Shown here: piece by piece, positions 16,417-24,241 of the stretch
Layout: each line of letters opens with the position of its first letter
Position numbering within the stretch: position 1 is the stretch's first letter
Program-made: the position numbers and the translations under genes
Notes under the pieces: model-generated
What the model saw: only the letters and a program-made list of their open reading frames with translations
What the model was told of the DNA's origin: nothing
Databases searched by the model: none
Source: Roseburia sp.
Lineage (GTDB): Bacteria > Bacillota > Clostridia > Lachnospirales > Lachnospiraceae
Reading direction: 5' to 3'
Length of the DNA: 36,284 nt
NCBI GenBank assembly: GCA_023664725.1
Contig: JAMPFA010000019.1
Location: 1-36,284 of the forward strand

Positions 16417-17571
16417 TTATTTTCTTACAAATTTTCTGCGGAAGGGTATGATCTCCCTCATACATTCCAGGGTGTAATCTATCTCCTCCATGGTGTTGTC
16501 CCCACAGAAACTAAAGCGTACCGTGGAATCTATGAAATCTGGTTTTAACCCTATGGCCTGCAATGTCTGGCTCACGGAATGTTTGTTGGATGAGCAGGCG
16601 CTGCCCGCCGACACGTAAATCCCTTTTTCCTCCAGGGAGTGCAGGAGAACCTCGCTCTTTACGTCTTTCACGCTGACGCTGACAATGTGGGGAGCGGAAG
16701 TTTCGTCTATTTTTCCATTGACTGTCACGCCCTCTATCTGGGTTATCTGAGATATAAAATAATCTTTTAATTTCCTCATATGTTCTGTATTACTTGCCAA
16801 GTTCTCATAAACTTCCATTGCCGCCTCCCCAAGGCCTGCGATAGCGGGAACATTCTCCGTGCCGGAGCGCATTCCCTTTTGCTGTCCTCCCCCCAGAAGG
16901 ATGGGGTTTATCTTTGTCTTGTCCTTTACATACAAAAAGCCGCTTCCCTTTGGCCCGTGAATCTTATGGCCGCTGACAGAGAGCATGTCGACGCCAAGCT
17001 TTTTGGGGTAAATGGGGATTTTTCCGTAGGACTGTATGGCGTCCACATGAAACAGCGCACCGGGAGCCTGGGCTTTTATCAGGGAGGATATTTCCTCCAC
17101 CGGCTCTAAGGTGCCGATTTCGTTGTTTACATGCATCGTGGATACCAGAATTGTCTCCTGATTTAAGGCTTCCTTCAGCTCCTCTAAAGATACCACTCCA
17201 TCTTTGTCTACATTTAAAAATACTACATCGTATCCCTGTTCTTTTAGATAATTCATGGGGGCAGATACAGAGGCGTGTTCGATGGATGTGGTGATGATCC
17301 TGTTTCCCCGCCTTTTATTTGCGGACACACTTCCAAAAATTGCCAGATTGTTGCTCTCCGTTCCGCCGGAGGTAAAGATGATTTCTTTTTCTTCCGCTTT
17401 TAAGGTTTTGGCAATTTTCTTTTTGGCCTCTTTGATGCAGCCTTCGGCTTTTACGCCTATGCTGTGGAGTGATGAGGGGTTTCCATAGTCTTCCTGCAGG
17501 AGCTGCACCATTTTTTCAGTGGCGGCTTTGCTGCATTTTGTGGTGGCGGAGTTGTCTAAATATACTTCCAT
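16417..17571 (-). CDS. Cysteine desulfurase, IscS/NifS type
   Basis: PLP enzyme that takes sulfur from cysteine and passes it on as persulfide. Start MEVYLDNSATTK, PLP-binding Lys203 in SVSGHKIHGPKGSG, and catalytic Cys326 in GSACSSNKHS with an intact loop. 384 residues, normal. Paired with thiI, it most likely donates sulfur for 4-thiouridine (like Bacillus NifZ); use for iron-sulfur clusters cannot be excluded. The ATG at 17571 has AAGGA about 11 nt upstream; a TTG at 17592 lacks a ribosome site. The gap to rsmE is about 140 nt, enough for its own promoter, but I see no clear one. Confidence 0.95.
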   Translation of the reverse strand: MEVYLDNSATTKCSKAATEKMVQLLQEDYGNPSSLHSIGVKAEGCIKEAKKKIAKTLKAEEKEIIFTSGGTESNNLAIFGSVSANKRRGNRIITTSIEHASVSAPMNYLKEQGYDVVFLNVDKDGVVSLEELKEALNQETILVSTMHVNNEIGTLEPVEEISSLIKAQAPGALFHVDAIQSYGKIPIYPKKLGVDMLSVSGHKIHGPKGSGFLYVKDKTKINPILLGGGQQKGMRSGTENVPAIAGLGEAAMEVYENLASNTEHMRKLKDYFISQITQIEGVTVNGKIDETSAPHIVSVSVKDVKSEVLLHSLEEKGIYVSAGSACSSNKHSVSQTLQAIGLKPDFIDSTVRFSFCGDNTMEEIDYTLECMREIIPFRRKFVRK

Positions 17572-17710
17572 GCTGGTGTTGGTCCTTTCCAAATGCTGAT
17601 TGTATTTTTAGTGTTTTGGCAGCGGCCGTTGTGAAATCTCAATACGCTGTAAAATTACTCCTGTAAAATACGTTCTGGAAGTGCTGTCTTACAAATGTAT
17701 GTGTCTGATA

Positions 17711-18448
17711 TTATTGCACTTCCATCTCCATCATCACTAGAGACATTGCGGTGATGGCTGCGGTATCTGTTCTTAAAATTCGTTTCCCTAGAGAAATGAG
17801 TTCTGCTTGATTTCTGGCCTCTTCTATTTCTTCTGGAGCGAAGCCTCCTTCCGGGCCGATGATGACGCTGACAGATTTTTTTCCCTGCAATTTCTTTAGG
17901 GCAGCTTTTGTGCCTGTCATACCGGTTTCGTTTTCATAGGGAATGAGGCAGAGTTCTGCTTCCAATGCATAGGCTAAGGCTTCTTTGTAGCTCATGACGG
18001 GATGGATTTTAGGGACTCTGCTGCGTTTTGACTGTTTTGCTGCCGCCAGGGCTTGGGACTGCCATTTTTTTAGTTTTGCCTGCTGCTTTTTCTCATCCAG
18101 TTTTACTACGCAGTAGCGCATACTGACAGGTATGATTTCATATACTCCAAGCTCCACCGCTTTTTCTATGACGTTTTCCATCCTGTCCCCTTTGGGGATG
18201 CCCTGGAAGAGATATATTTTTCCAGGCAGCTCTGTGGTGGCGGCTTCCGTCTCCAAAATGTCTGCCTGGACGAAATCTTCTGTCAATTCAGTGATTTTAC
18301 AGAAATAATCCTGCCCCTGCTGGTCACTGACCCGTATGGTCTCCCCGGGCTTCATCCGAAGCACATGTTTGATATGATTTACATCGGAACCTGTGATGGT
18401 GATAAATTCCCTTCCGATCTGTTCCTGTTCTACAAAAAACTGATACAT
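17711..18448 (-). CDS. rsmE: 16S rRNA (uracil-1498-N3)-methyltransferase RsmE
   Basis: 245 residues: N-terminal PUA-like domain (HVLRMKPGETIRVSDQQG) and C-terminal SPOUT knot domain with the motif IIGPEGGFAPEEIEEA and the closing LGKRILRTDTAAITAM. It methylates U1498 in the decoding centre of 16S rRNA. The start is 1 nt from the prmA stop, so the two are coupled, as in many Firmicutes. Confidence 0.97.
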   Translation of the reverse strand: MYQFFVEQEQIGREFITITGSDVNHIKHVLRMKPGETIRVSDQQGQDYFCKITELTEDFVQADILETEAATTELPGKIYLFQGIPKGDRMENVIEKAVELGVYEIIPVSMRYCVVKLDEKKQQAKLKKWQSQALAAAKQSKRSRVPKIHPVMSYKEALAYALEAELCLIPYENETGMTGTKAALKKLQGKKSVSVIIGPEGGFAPEEIEEARNQAELISLGKRILRTDTAAITAMSLVMMEMEVQ

Positions 18449-18449
18449 C

Positions 18450-19415
18450 TTACCCGTTCTTTCTGGCTGTCACATTGACCCACTCGCCCTGATGATTTAC
18501 CTCTATGATTTCCATTCCTGCTGCTGTTATGGCTTCTTTTACCTCGTTTTCCTTGAAATCGATAATGCCTGAGGTGATAAAGATTCCGCCGTCTTTTAAC
18601 AGGGATGGGATCACCTCTGCCATGGGAATGATCACGTCCGCCAGGATATTGGCCACCACGATGTCGTTTGTGCCCACCTGGCTTTGCAGTTTTCTATCGT
18701 CAATGAGATTGCCCACATAAAACTTCCCAGACTCTGCCGGAAGATGGTTGATCTCCATGTTTTCATGTGTGGAAGTGATACAGTTTTCATCCAGATCTGT
18801 ACCCACCACAGAATCTGCTCCCAGTTTCAGGGCCACAATGGAGAGGATTCCGCTGCCGCAGCCCACGTCCAGAACTTTTACAGATGCTTCTATTTTACAT
18901 TTTTTTATATACTTTGACAACTGTCGGATACAAAGCTGTGTAGTCTCATGTTTGCCTGTCCCAAAGGAAATCCCGGGATCGATCTCGATTAAAAACTTGT
19001 CCTTATCCTCAGGTTTTAACTCCTCCCAGGTGGGCTTGATCAAGATGTCATCTATGGTAAAGGAGTGGAAATACTGTTTCCAGTTGTTGATCCAGTCCAG
19101 ATCTTCCGTGTCGCTTGCGGTGATGGTTCCCTCCCCCACGTCCACAAACTGACGCTGTTCCTCGATACCGCTTCTGACCTGGCGCAGTATTTCGCTGTGA
19201 TCTTCCCCGTCTTCCAGGTAAAAACTCACATAGCCGATTCCCTCGTCCGGGGGAAGTTCCGGCAGAAAGTCGATAAACATTTCCGCCTGGTCCTGTTTGG
19301 TGAGGGGAACGTTGTCTTCAATTTCGATTCCCTCTATGCCAAGGTCACTTAGCATGGCGCTTAAAAAGTCCTCCGCAAGAGTTGTTGTCTTTATGGTGTA
19401 TTTATTCCACTTCAT
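18450..19415 (-). CDS. prmA: Ribosomal protein L11 methyltransferase
   Basis: 321 residues with an N-terminal substrate-recognition domain and a class I methyltransferase domain: motif I VLDVGCGSGILSIVALKLGA, then VVANILADVIIPMAEVIP. It trimethylates ribosomal protein L11. GGAGG lies 7 nt before the ATG. The first codons overlap the tail of a broken reading frame (19402-19560), so this gene marks the edge between the stable chromosome and the decayed zone to its right. Confidence 0.97.
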   Translation of the reverse strand: MKWNKYTIKTTTLAEDFLSAMLSDLGIEGIEIEDNVPLTKQDQAEMFIDFLPELPPDEGIGYVSFYLEDGEDHSEILRQVRSGIEEQRQFVDVGEGTITASDTEDLDWINNWKQYFHSFTIDDILIKPTWEELKPEDKDKFLIEIDPGISFGTGKHETTQLCIRQLSKYIKKCKIEASVKVLDVGCGSGILSIVALKLGADSVVGTDLDENCITSTHENMEINHLPAESGKFYVGNLIDDRKLQSQVGTNDIVVANILADVIIPMAEVIPSLLKDGGIFITSGIIDFKENEVKEAITAAGMEIIEVNHQGEWVNVTARKNG

Positions 19416-19560
19416 CTCTTACCTCCAAAAGTATTTTTTCTATCCTCCTATATTTTGCCCTCGTTTCTGCCAAAGCAGTTCTGGCATCTTTTATCTGTCC
19501 CCTTTCTATCTGTTTCTCTGATATTTCAATATCTCGATGTATAGAAAACTGTCTCCTCTT
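19402..19560 (-). pseudogene. Remnant resembling the C-terminus of an antitoxin-like protein
   Basis: An open frame of 52 codons with no start codon, running into the first bases of prmA. It contains IEISEKQIERGQIKDARTAL followed by a basic helix. The pattern of an acidic-basic helix ending in a KDAR stretch is like the C-termini of Phd/RelB-type antitoxins, but this is a resemblance only. It is cut off upstream by a stop at 19561-19563. Confidence 0.35.
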
Positions 19561-19582
19561 TCACTCCGGCAATGGAATTTTA

Positions 19583-19764
19583 TCAGAATCCTAAAACATA
19601 AAAATCAATATTCTCTTTGGATTTTTCTAACCAAGTCAATAACGTCCAATAATCTAACGGTTTCATTCTCTTGATTTGCTCAAGAATCAGATGCGTTTCT
19701 TATTTGGACTAAAAGGCAATTCTGCTATTTTAAATAATTCTGCATAAGAATGATTAAAAACCAT
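19583..19764 (-). pseudogene. Frameshifted small reading frame
   Basis: From ATG 19764 the frame reads MVFNHSYAELFKIAELPFSP and stops at 19687. Another frame continues the pattern (ILEQIKRMKPLDYWTLL, ending FYVLGF) to a stop at 19583. Joining them needs one frameshift near 19690 and gives about 60 residues. The start overlaps the end of the 69-residue gene. Family not recognised. Confidence 0.4.
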
Positions 19765-19963
19765 TTACTGCAAACATATTTTCTTTGAAAATCTCATAGG
19801 CAGTTGGATATTTTATGCCATACTTTATACAATTTTCTTCAATTTCTGGTATAAGCGTGTATTCGACAAATTTTGCGCTGAACCATCCCAATAGAATCAA
19901 TCGCTTCTGCTCTTTGTACCTCATAGCACCATTTCCCCTCAAACATTTCACTGATTTCTTCAT
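19754..19963 (-). CDS. Unknown 69-residue protein
   Basis: The ATG at 19963 is preceded by AAGGAGG at 5 nt, a very good ribosome site, which is the main reason to call it a gene. The protein has a basic N-terminus (MKKSVKCLRGNGAMRYKEQK), then LILLGWFSAKFVEYTLIPEI and a short polar tail. No motif or family that I know. An ATG at 19963-48 (MRYKEQ) is an alternative start. It lies among broken genes and could itself be the intact part of a damaged pair. Confidence 0.55.
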   Translation of the reverse strand: MKKSVKCLRGNGAMRYKEQKRLILLGWFSAKFVEYTLIPEIEENCIKYGIKYPTAYEIFKENMFAVNGF

Positions 19964-20014
19964 TGCACCTCCTTGTAATGCGATTATAATACAGTCGTAA
20001 TACACTTTCAATAA

Positions 20015-20133
20015 TCAGAATTTAAATTGTGGAGACACCCAGCTTGCAAATTCAAATGCAATATCTTTATATGCATATGTTCCACCATACCGTTCCGCCT
20101 TTGCTGCAATGCCCTTTGAATAAGCTCCTTTTA
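20015..20133 (-). pseudogene. KilA-N domain remnant
   Basis: About 39 codons without a start, beginning at the end of the 290-residue gene. It contains AERYGGTYAYKDIAFEFASW followed by VSPQFKF and a stop. The GGTYAxKDIAxEFASW-SPxFK pattern is the core of the KilA-N domain found in phage and mobile-element proteins. Both the N-terminal part and the continuation after the domain core are gone. It signals past phage or island DNA here. Confidence 0.7.
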
Positions 20134-21006
20134 TTAATATGGAATCCCTGACCTCTTATAGACAGCCAACACCCTGTCATACCATTCATCATGGTAATCT
20201 ACCTGGCATCCCTCGCAAAGCATATTAACCTCCTCGGCAACATTCTGTGCCAATTCCTCATTTGCACAGTAGTCAAACACGATATTTTGAAGGAGCCCTC
20301 TACTATACTCAAGACTGAAGCAAATAGAATCAGGAAAGTTTTCTGAGGTCTTGTGTGCGTCAATCTCGCATTTCACCTTATCATATTCTTCCCGATATCT
20401 TCCTGTCTTCCGCTTTTTAAGCAGCTCCTCAAATCCTACTACCTCTTCTATTTCCTCAAACACATCATACCTGTCAATACACGTTCTGAGACGATACCAA
20501 AGTCCAAAGGCCATTTCCCCGATTGGCTCATATCCATTCGTTGTAAGATATTCATCCATTAGATCAAAAAAGAGCCAAAGCGCCTTCCCGTCATCCGGCT
20601 CATAAATCAATCTCAACATCAAAATCTCGGCTATTTTGAAATCATCTTTATTCTTCTGATAAATCGAAATCGTTTCATCTAAATCTCCAAACAGCTCACA
20701 ATGCCATCGTGCCTGTGGTAAAACTCCTTGATTCACAAAAGGAAAAAGTTCCTGCCCTAAACGGATAGAAACCTCATACGGCAAAGAATAATCCCGGAAT
20801 AATTCTACATGATTATCGCAAATTTCGGTGCAAACTATTGTAATAAATTCTTTATGAATATCCTCTGATAATGTATCATAATACTTCATAATTTCACGGA
20901 TAATTACATTTGCCTTCTTCTTTAATCCCTGTTCCCAGAATTTACAATAGTCATTTAAGCCTTTTTGCAATTCTTCAGGCAATTGTGGATAATCAAAACG
21001 CTTCAT
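20134..21006 (-). CDS. Unknown 290-residue protein
   Basis: A full-length soluble protein starting MKRFDYPQLPEELQKGLND, with a GGAGG ribosome site before the ATG at 21006. The frame extends to 21039 but without ribosome site. It is acidic, rich in aromatic residues and helical, with a repeated style of short helices (LFGDLDETISIYQKNKDDFK; ALWLFFDLMDEYLTTNGYEP). No catalytic motif, membrane span or signal. I do not recognise a family; helical-repeat proteins of this kind in accessory DNA are sometimes immunity or defence proteins, but that is a guess. Its neighbours are phage-like and GNAT remnants. Confidence 0.7.
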   Translation of the reverse strand: MKRFDYPQLPEELQKGLNDYCKFWEQGLKKKANVIIREIMKYYDTLSEDIHKEFITIVCTEICDNHVELFRDYSLPYEVSIRLGQELFPFVNQGVLPQARWHCELFGDLDETISIYQKNKDDFKIAEILMLRLIYEPDDGKALWLFFDLMDEYLTTNGYEPIGEMAFGLWYRLRTCIDRYDVFEEIEEVVGFEELLKKRKTGRYREEYDKVKCEIDAHKTSENFPDSICFSLEYSRGLLQNIVFDYCANEELAQNVAEEVNMLCEGCQVDYHDEWYDRVLAVYKRSGIPY

Positions 21007-21070
21007 GACCCCCCCTCCAAATACCAATCTGCTTATCACTCTAAATCAGCATTTATTTAATCGTCAAAAT

Positions 21071-21181
21071 TTAATTTGGAATATATATATCTTTCCAAAT
21101 TGCTTTCCCATTTTCACCTTTCCAGAAATATACATTTTTTCATAAATGGGCTTCACGCATAAATCCTAATGTTTCAAGTAA
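21071..21181 (-). pseudogene. C-terminal remnant of a GNAT acetyltransferase
   Basis: Reads LLETLGFMREAHL, an in-frame TGA, then KNVYFWKGENGKAIWKDIYI and a stop. This is the usual C-terminus of RimJ/RimL-type GNAT enzymes (GFxREGHLxKNVYFWKDENGKPIWKDTYIY). Everything upstream is lost, and the piece starts just after the zinc-binding small protein gene. Confidence 0.65.
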
Positions 21182-21187
21182 TTTCCA

Positions 21188-21370
21188 TTAAAACTCTTCC
21201 TTCCGGATTTTCTCTAACTTCTCTTTCTTTCGGTTCTTATACCTTACCCTTGCCCTGGGCCTATACTTATTGCAATGCTGACAGTAATGGGCATGATCCG
21301 CTTTCCTGCCCTTCTTGCATAATCCAGCACATATGTAGTATAAGCATGGTGTCTGTCTATCTGTTGCCAT
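21188..21370 (-). CDS. Small cysteine-rich, probably zinc-binding basic protein
   Basis: 60 residues with Cys9, Cys14, Cys18, Cys29 and Cys32 plus His25, His27 and His31 in the first half, spaced to bind one metal ion (CLYYICAGLCKKG, then HYCQHCNKY). The second half is strongly basic, ending RYKNRKKEKLEKIRKEEF, and could bind nucleic acid. Proteins of this look are common in Clostridia without known function. GGAGG lies 9 nt before the ATG. It appears intact although the neighbours are decayed. Confidence 0.7.
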   Translation of the reverse strand: MATDRQTPCLYYICAGLCKKGRKADHAHYCQHCNKYRPRARVRYKNRKKEKLEKIRKEEF

Positions 21371-21442
21371 TTGTTGATTCCTCCATATATTAGCATTCTC
21401 TCTTCGAAAATCAGGAAAGTTTCTTCATTGCGAAGACAACTG

Positions 21443-21571
21443 CTATTCTAAACATTCCGGATCACCGATCTCTTCATTTCCAAGATACTTTGTGTATTCT
21501 TTTCCCTCATAAAAGTTCATGATCGAACGGCGAAGTTTTGACGGAAATAGTGGTAATCCTTTCAAATTTAT
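21443..21571 (-). pseudogene. Open frame continuing after two stops, unrecognised
   Basis: 42 codons (INLKGLPLFPSKLRRSIMNF, then a charged tail ending EIGDPECLE) in the same frame as the gene upstream at 21584-21853, separated from it by two TAG codons five codons apart. Probably the remains of a longer or separate gene; an internal ATG could start a 25-residue peptide but lacks a ribosome site. Confidence 0.35.
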
Positions 21572-21583
21572 CTATTTCACATC

Positions 21584-21853
21584 CTACACATCACCATATT
21601 TTTCTTTAATGTTTTCAATATCTTGAATGACACTCAAAAAACAAGTCTGGTCTGTATCAATTTCAACTTGCAAAATATTATTTTTATGAGACAGCTCTTG
21701 AAACGTACCCTTTATAACCGCATGACCGCCCGTTGTCATAACAGCTTTAAAGCATAAATTATTTTCCAATAACATACGATATTCTGCCTGTTCTTCTTCG
21801 GTGGGTAAAGCGGGTAGATACAGAGGACAGTTTGAAATTGTGGTAGATAACAT
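21584..21853 (-). CDS. Unknown protein of about 89 residues, possibly truncated
   Basis: From the ATG at 21853 it reads MLSTTISNCPLYLPALPTEE and ends DIENIKEKYGDV. The open frame continues upstream to a TTG at 21919, but the added residues look like translated noncoding DNA. No ribosome site stands out at any start. The central part (FKAVMTTGGHAVIKGTFQEL) looks like folded protein. Family not recognised. It may be a gene that lost its 5' end. Confidence 0.4.
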   Translation of the reverse strand: MLSTTISNCPLYLPALPTEEEQAEYRMLLENNLCFKAVMTTGGHAVIKGTFQELSHKNNILQVEIDTDQTCFLSVIQDIENIKEKYGDV

Positions 21854-21919
21854 AAAAACCACTTGAAATCTGCAAAAATCAATGCTGTTATATATGAAAA
21901 GGGAAAGCGCCCATTCCAA

Positions 21920-22107
21920 AGTGGATGCTCCTAAATTAAGTTGAATGTCTTTACGGACACTGTCTCTCTCGTGGACCAGACGAGGGAGGCTTATTTTTTA
22001 CGCTTGTTCCTCTTATCGAGAAAGGCAAGCCGGGATAAGCTAGGAGGCTGCCACCCTGTCATGGGTACTTTCCGTATATGAATTGTATCATATTTTTAAT
22101 AATATGT
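21920..22107 (-). other. Junction block between decayed genes, possible insertion-sequence end
   Basis: This stretch has a different look from its surroundings. A short minus-strand frame (21991-22062) reads MTGWQPPSLSRLAFLDKRNK and RKK, then stops, followed by a G+C-richer segment and a TGTCCGTAAAGACATTCAAC sequence. The combination resembles the last codons of a transposase gene and an element end, but I found no partner inverted repeat. It sits exactly where the alpha-mannosidase remnant is cut off. Confidence 0.25.
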
Positions 22108-23467
22108 TTATGTATAAATTTCTTTTGATACATTTTGCATAAATACCTCCCTGCCGTTCATTTTGTCATAGATACTTGTGAGAGCGCCAGTTTTATCAAG
22201 ATCAACAGTAAAAAAATCATTTTCCATATGATCTGTTGAAACAAAAAGATCTTTTTTTCTTTTTCTGCTTCGGTCCCCTGAATGACTTTCCAACCGTATG
22301 CAGGGACATCTTTCACATAATACTTTCGATTTTTAAACTCTACAATGCCGTCCCGGTTAATGCCTGCCGGATTATATACTAAAATTCCTTTTTGGGATAT
22401 GTCCCGCCACATAAAATTTTATCTGTCAGGGAAACGGTTTCCAATCGCTGCATTAAAAACTCCAACAGCCTGTTATATCTCTTATTTTTTGACATCGATG
22501 TGTAAGTTCCTCTGTGAAATTCAAGATACAATTCTCCAAACCACTTCGGAATTTTTTTGCCTTCCACATTCTTTTTCATCCTGTGCAAAGCGTCTGCAAT
22601 TGTTGTCACTCTCGTTTTTGGGCTCCCCGGAATGCCATACTGCATTCTCCTTTGTATCTCCAGCATTTCCCGGGTAACTCCACCACCGCCGTCCCCATAT
22701 CCAAAACTTATAAGAATCTCGTTATTGATATCTTTCTGCTGATAGATTTCCCAGCCTTTTGCCAAAAAAATCGGCAGAATCTGTGCATTATAAGTTGAAT
22801 ACTTACTGTCGTCCCCCAGCTTCACATCAGGATCCGCAGCCGTGATAAACTGTGTAAAAATCTCTGTTCCATCAATTCCCTTCCAAATAAAAGTATCATA
22901 GGGGAAATGATTTGTTTCACTCCAGTGGATTTTGCTTGTCACAAAAAAATCTACGGCAGAGCTGCCGAATATCCAAATACATCCGGAAGCCACCATATTT
23001 TAGAATCCACATTGAATTCTTCTTTCATAAAACGCTTGCCATGCCACATCAATATGCGTGTGGCCCACACAGTTTGCCATCACTTCTTCATGCCCGCAGA
23101 ATTTCTCATAAAATTCATGGCGCATATACTCTGACGCTTCCTGTAAAGAGGCAAAATATGCCTCAGAGGAGGGTACTCTGCCGTCGATCAGATTCAGCGC
23201 ATTCCAGGCGCCTTCCCTTCCTGTGGAAAGCTTACATTTCACACATTTTCCCGCATACTCCTCTGGAATGGTAAATTCCGTGCGAAAATGATACCATGCA
23301 TTATTCTTTCCCCAGAAAGTTCCTTTTGCAAAGTCCTTCCATTCCCCGGTCTGTTCCCTGCCTTCCTGATATAAAATATCCTCAACGGAAATGGGATTCT
23401 GTTCTATCGTTTTCCGCAATATCAATAAAAACTGTTCTGTTCTCTGTAATGTATAATTGGCAGGCAT
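22108..23467 (-). pseudogene. GH38 alpha-mannosidase, multiply deleted
   Basis: The 5' end is normal: ATG at 23467 with AAGGAGG, and about 145 residues leading to GHTHIDVAW with the GH38 zinc-binding His and Asp. Then pieces of the enzyme follow in shifted frames. CGHEEVMANCVGHTHIDVAW jumps to a segment encoding GKRFMKEEFNVDSKIWWLPD; a gap of about 20 nt then precedes VDFFVTSKIHWSETNHFPYD; after QRLETVSLTDK there is a large loss before GILVYNPAGINRDGIVEF; and the gene ends at MNGREVFMQNV. An intact enzyme has about 1,000 residues; this locus can encode fewer than half. It probably once cleaved mannosides in the cytoplasm next to the GH2 locus. Confidence 0.9.
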
Positions 23468-23550
23468 AAAATCCCTCCTTGCCCCAAAGTCTCACTGTGA
23501 AAAAATATTGCATCCGAACGACCGATACCGTCAAATAGGTAAAAAGATTA

Positions 23551-23873
23551 TTATTCCTGTCCCTGCACCTCCCGAAATATCTTCTTCATTTCTTCTTCTG
23601 AGAGATCATCCAACTCCACTTCCTCATAGTAGGGAACGCCATTTTTTATTCCCTGCCATCTTCCGTTGTTGTGACAACTCCATAAGTATACTGATTCTCT
23701 ACATCTTTTTCCTCATATAAGGGTTCTCCAAAAAGCGTTTTTCGTTTGCCGTAAATCAATACTTCCTGTTCACTATAATCAGATGGAAAACCATCAATAA
23801 TATTCATAATCTTAGCCCCGCTTATCTTTTCCAGATCATTTACTGCCTTAAATTGATACTTAAACGCTGCCAT
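23551..23873 (-). pseudogene. Frameshifted unknown protein, about 107 residues
   Basis: ATG at 23873 (AAAGGA 10 nt upstream) opens MAAFKYQFKAVNDLEKISGA and runs to a stop at 23646. The next frame continues smoothly as GIKNGVPYYEEVELDDLSEE and ends IFREVQGQE at 23551. One frameshift near 23650 joins them into an acidic protein. I do not recognise the family. Either the gene is broken or the sequence has an indel error. Confidence 0.5.
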
Positions 23874-24241
23874 TTCTGTTTGTCCTTTAAATTCAATTTT
23901 TCTCCAATGTCATTTAGATAGTGTAATTGCTGCATTTAAAATAGCATAATCCAAGAGGAATGTAAAGAAAAAGCATTAAGTTAAGTCTAAAGCCGACACA
24001 TTCTTCATGGCTATGGGCGTCACGGCAGATGAATAAGCAAAACAGAAATATTTTGAACCACGACAAAAAGACAAATTGCAAATCTGTCTCATAACGGAGT
24101 ATAATGGTGGAGAAAGTTATGCTGCCTGATACACGAAATCCCGGTTTCTCTTTGGTCGGAGTTTTATAGGATATTACTATTATTTTGCTAAACAAAATGA
24201 CATTGCATAACATAGTATAGCACAAAATATGCGGGGATTTT
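23874..24241. other. Intergenic stretch with an isolated plus-strand promoter-like site
   Basis: No convincing gene; a 117-codon minus-strand frame here is low-complexity and Phe/Leu-rich, without ribosome site. On the plus strand TTGCAA (24076-24081), 18 nt, TATAAT (24100-24105) precedes GGAG and a 16-codon frame at 24119-24169 (MLPDTRNPGFSLVGVL). It may be a small transcript or a leftover promoter. Confidence 0.35.

Noticed and set aside
21443-21853. Readthrough of TAG as an amino acid
   Set aside because: Nothing in the window suggests stop recoding (no special tRNA or pyrrolysine genes), and other genes in the region are simply broken.
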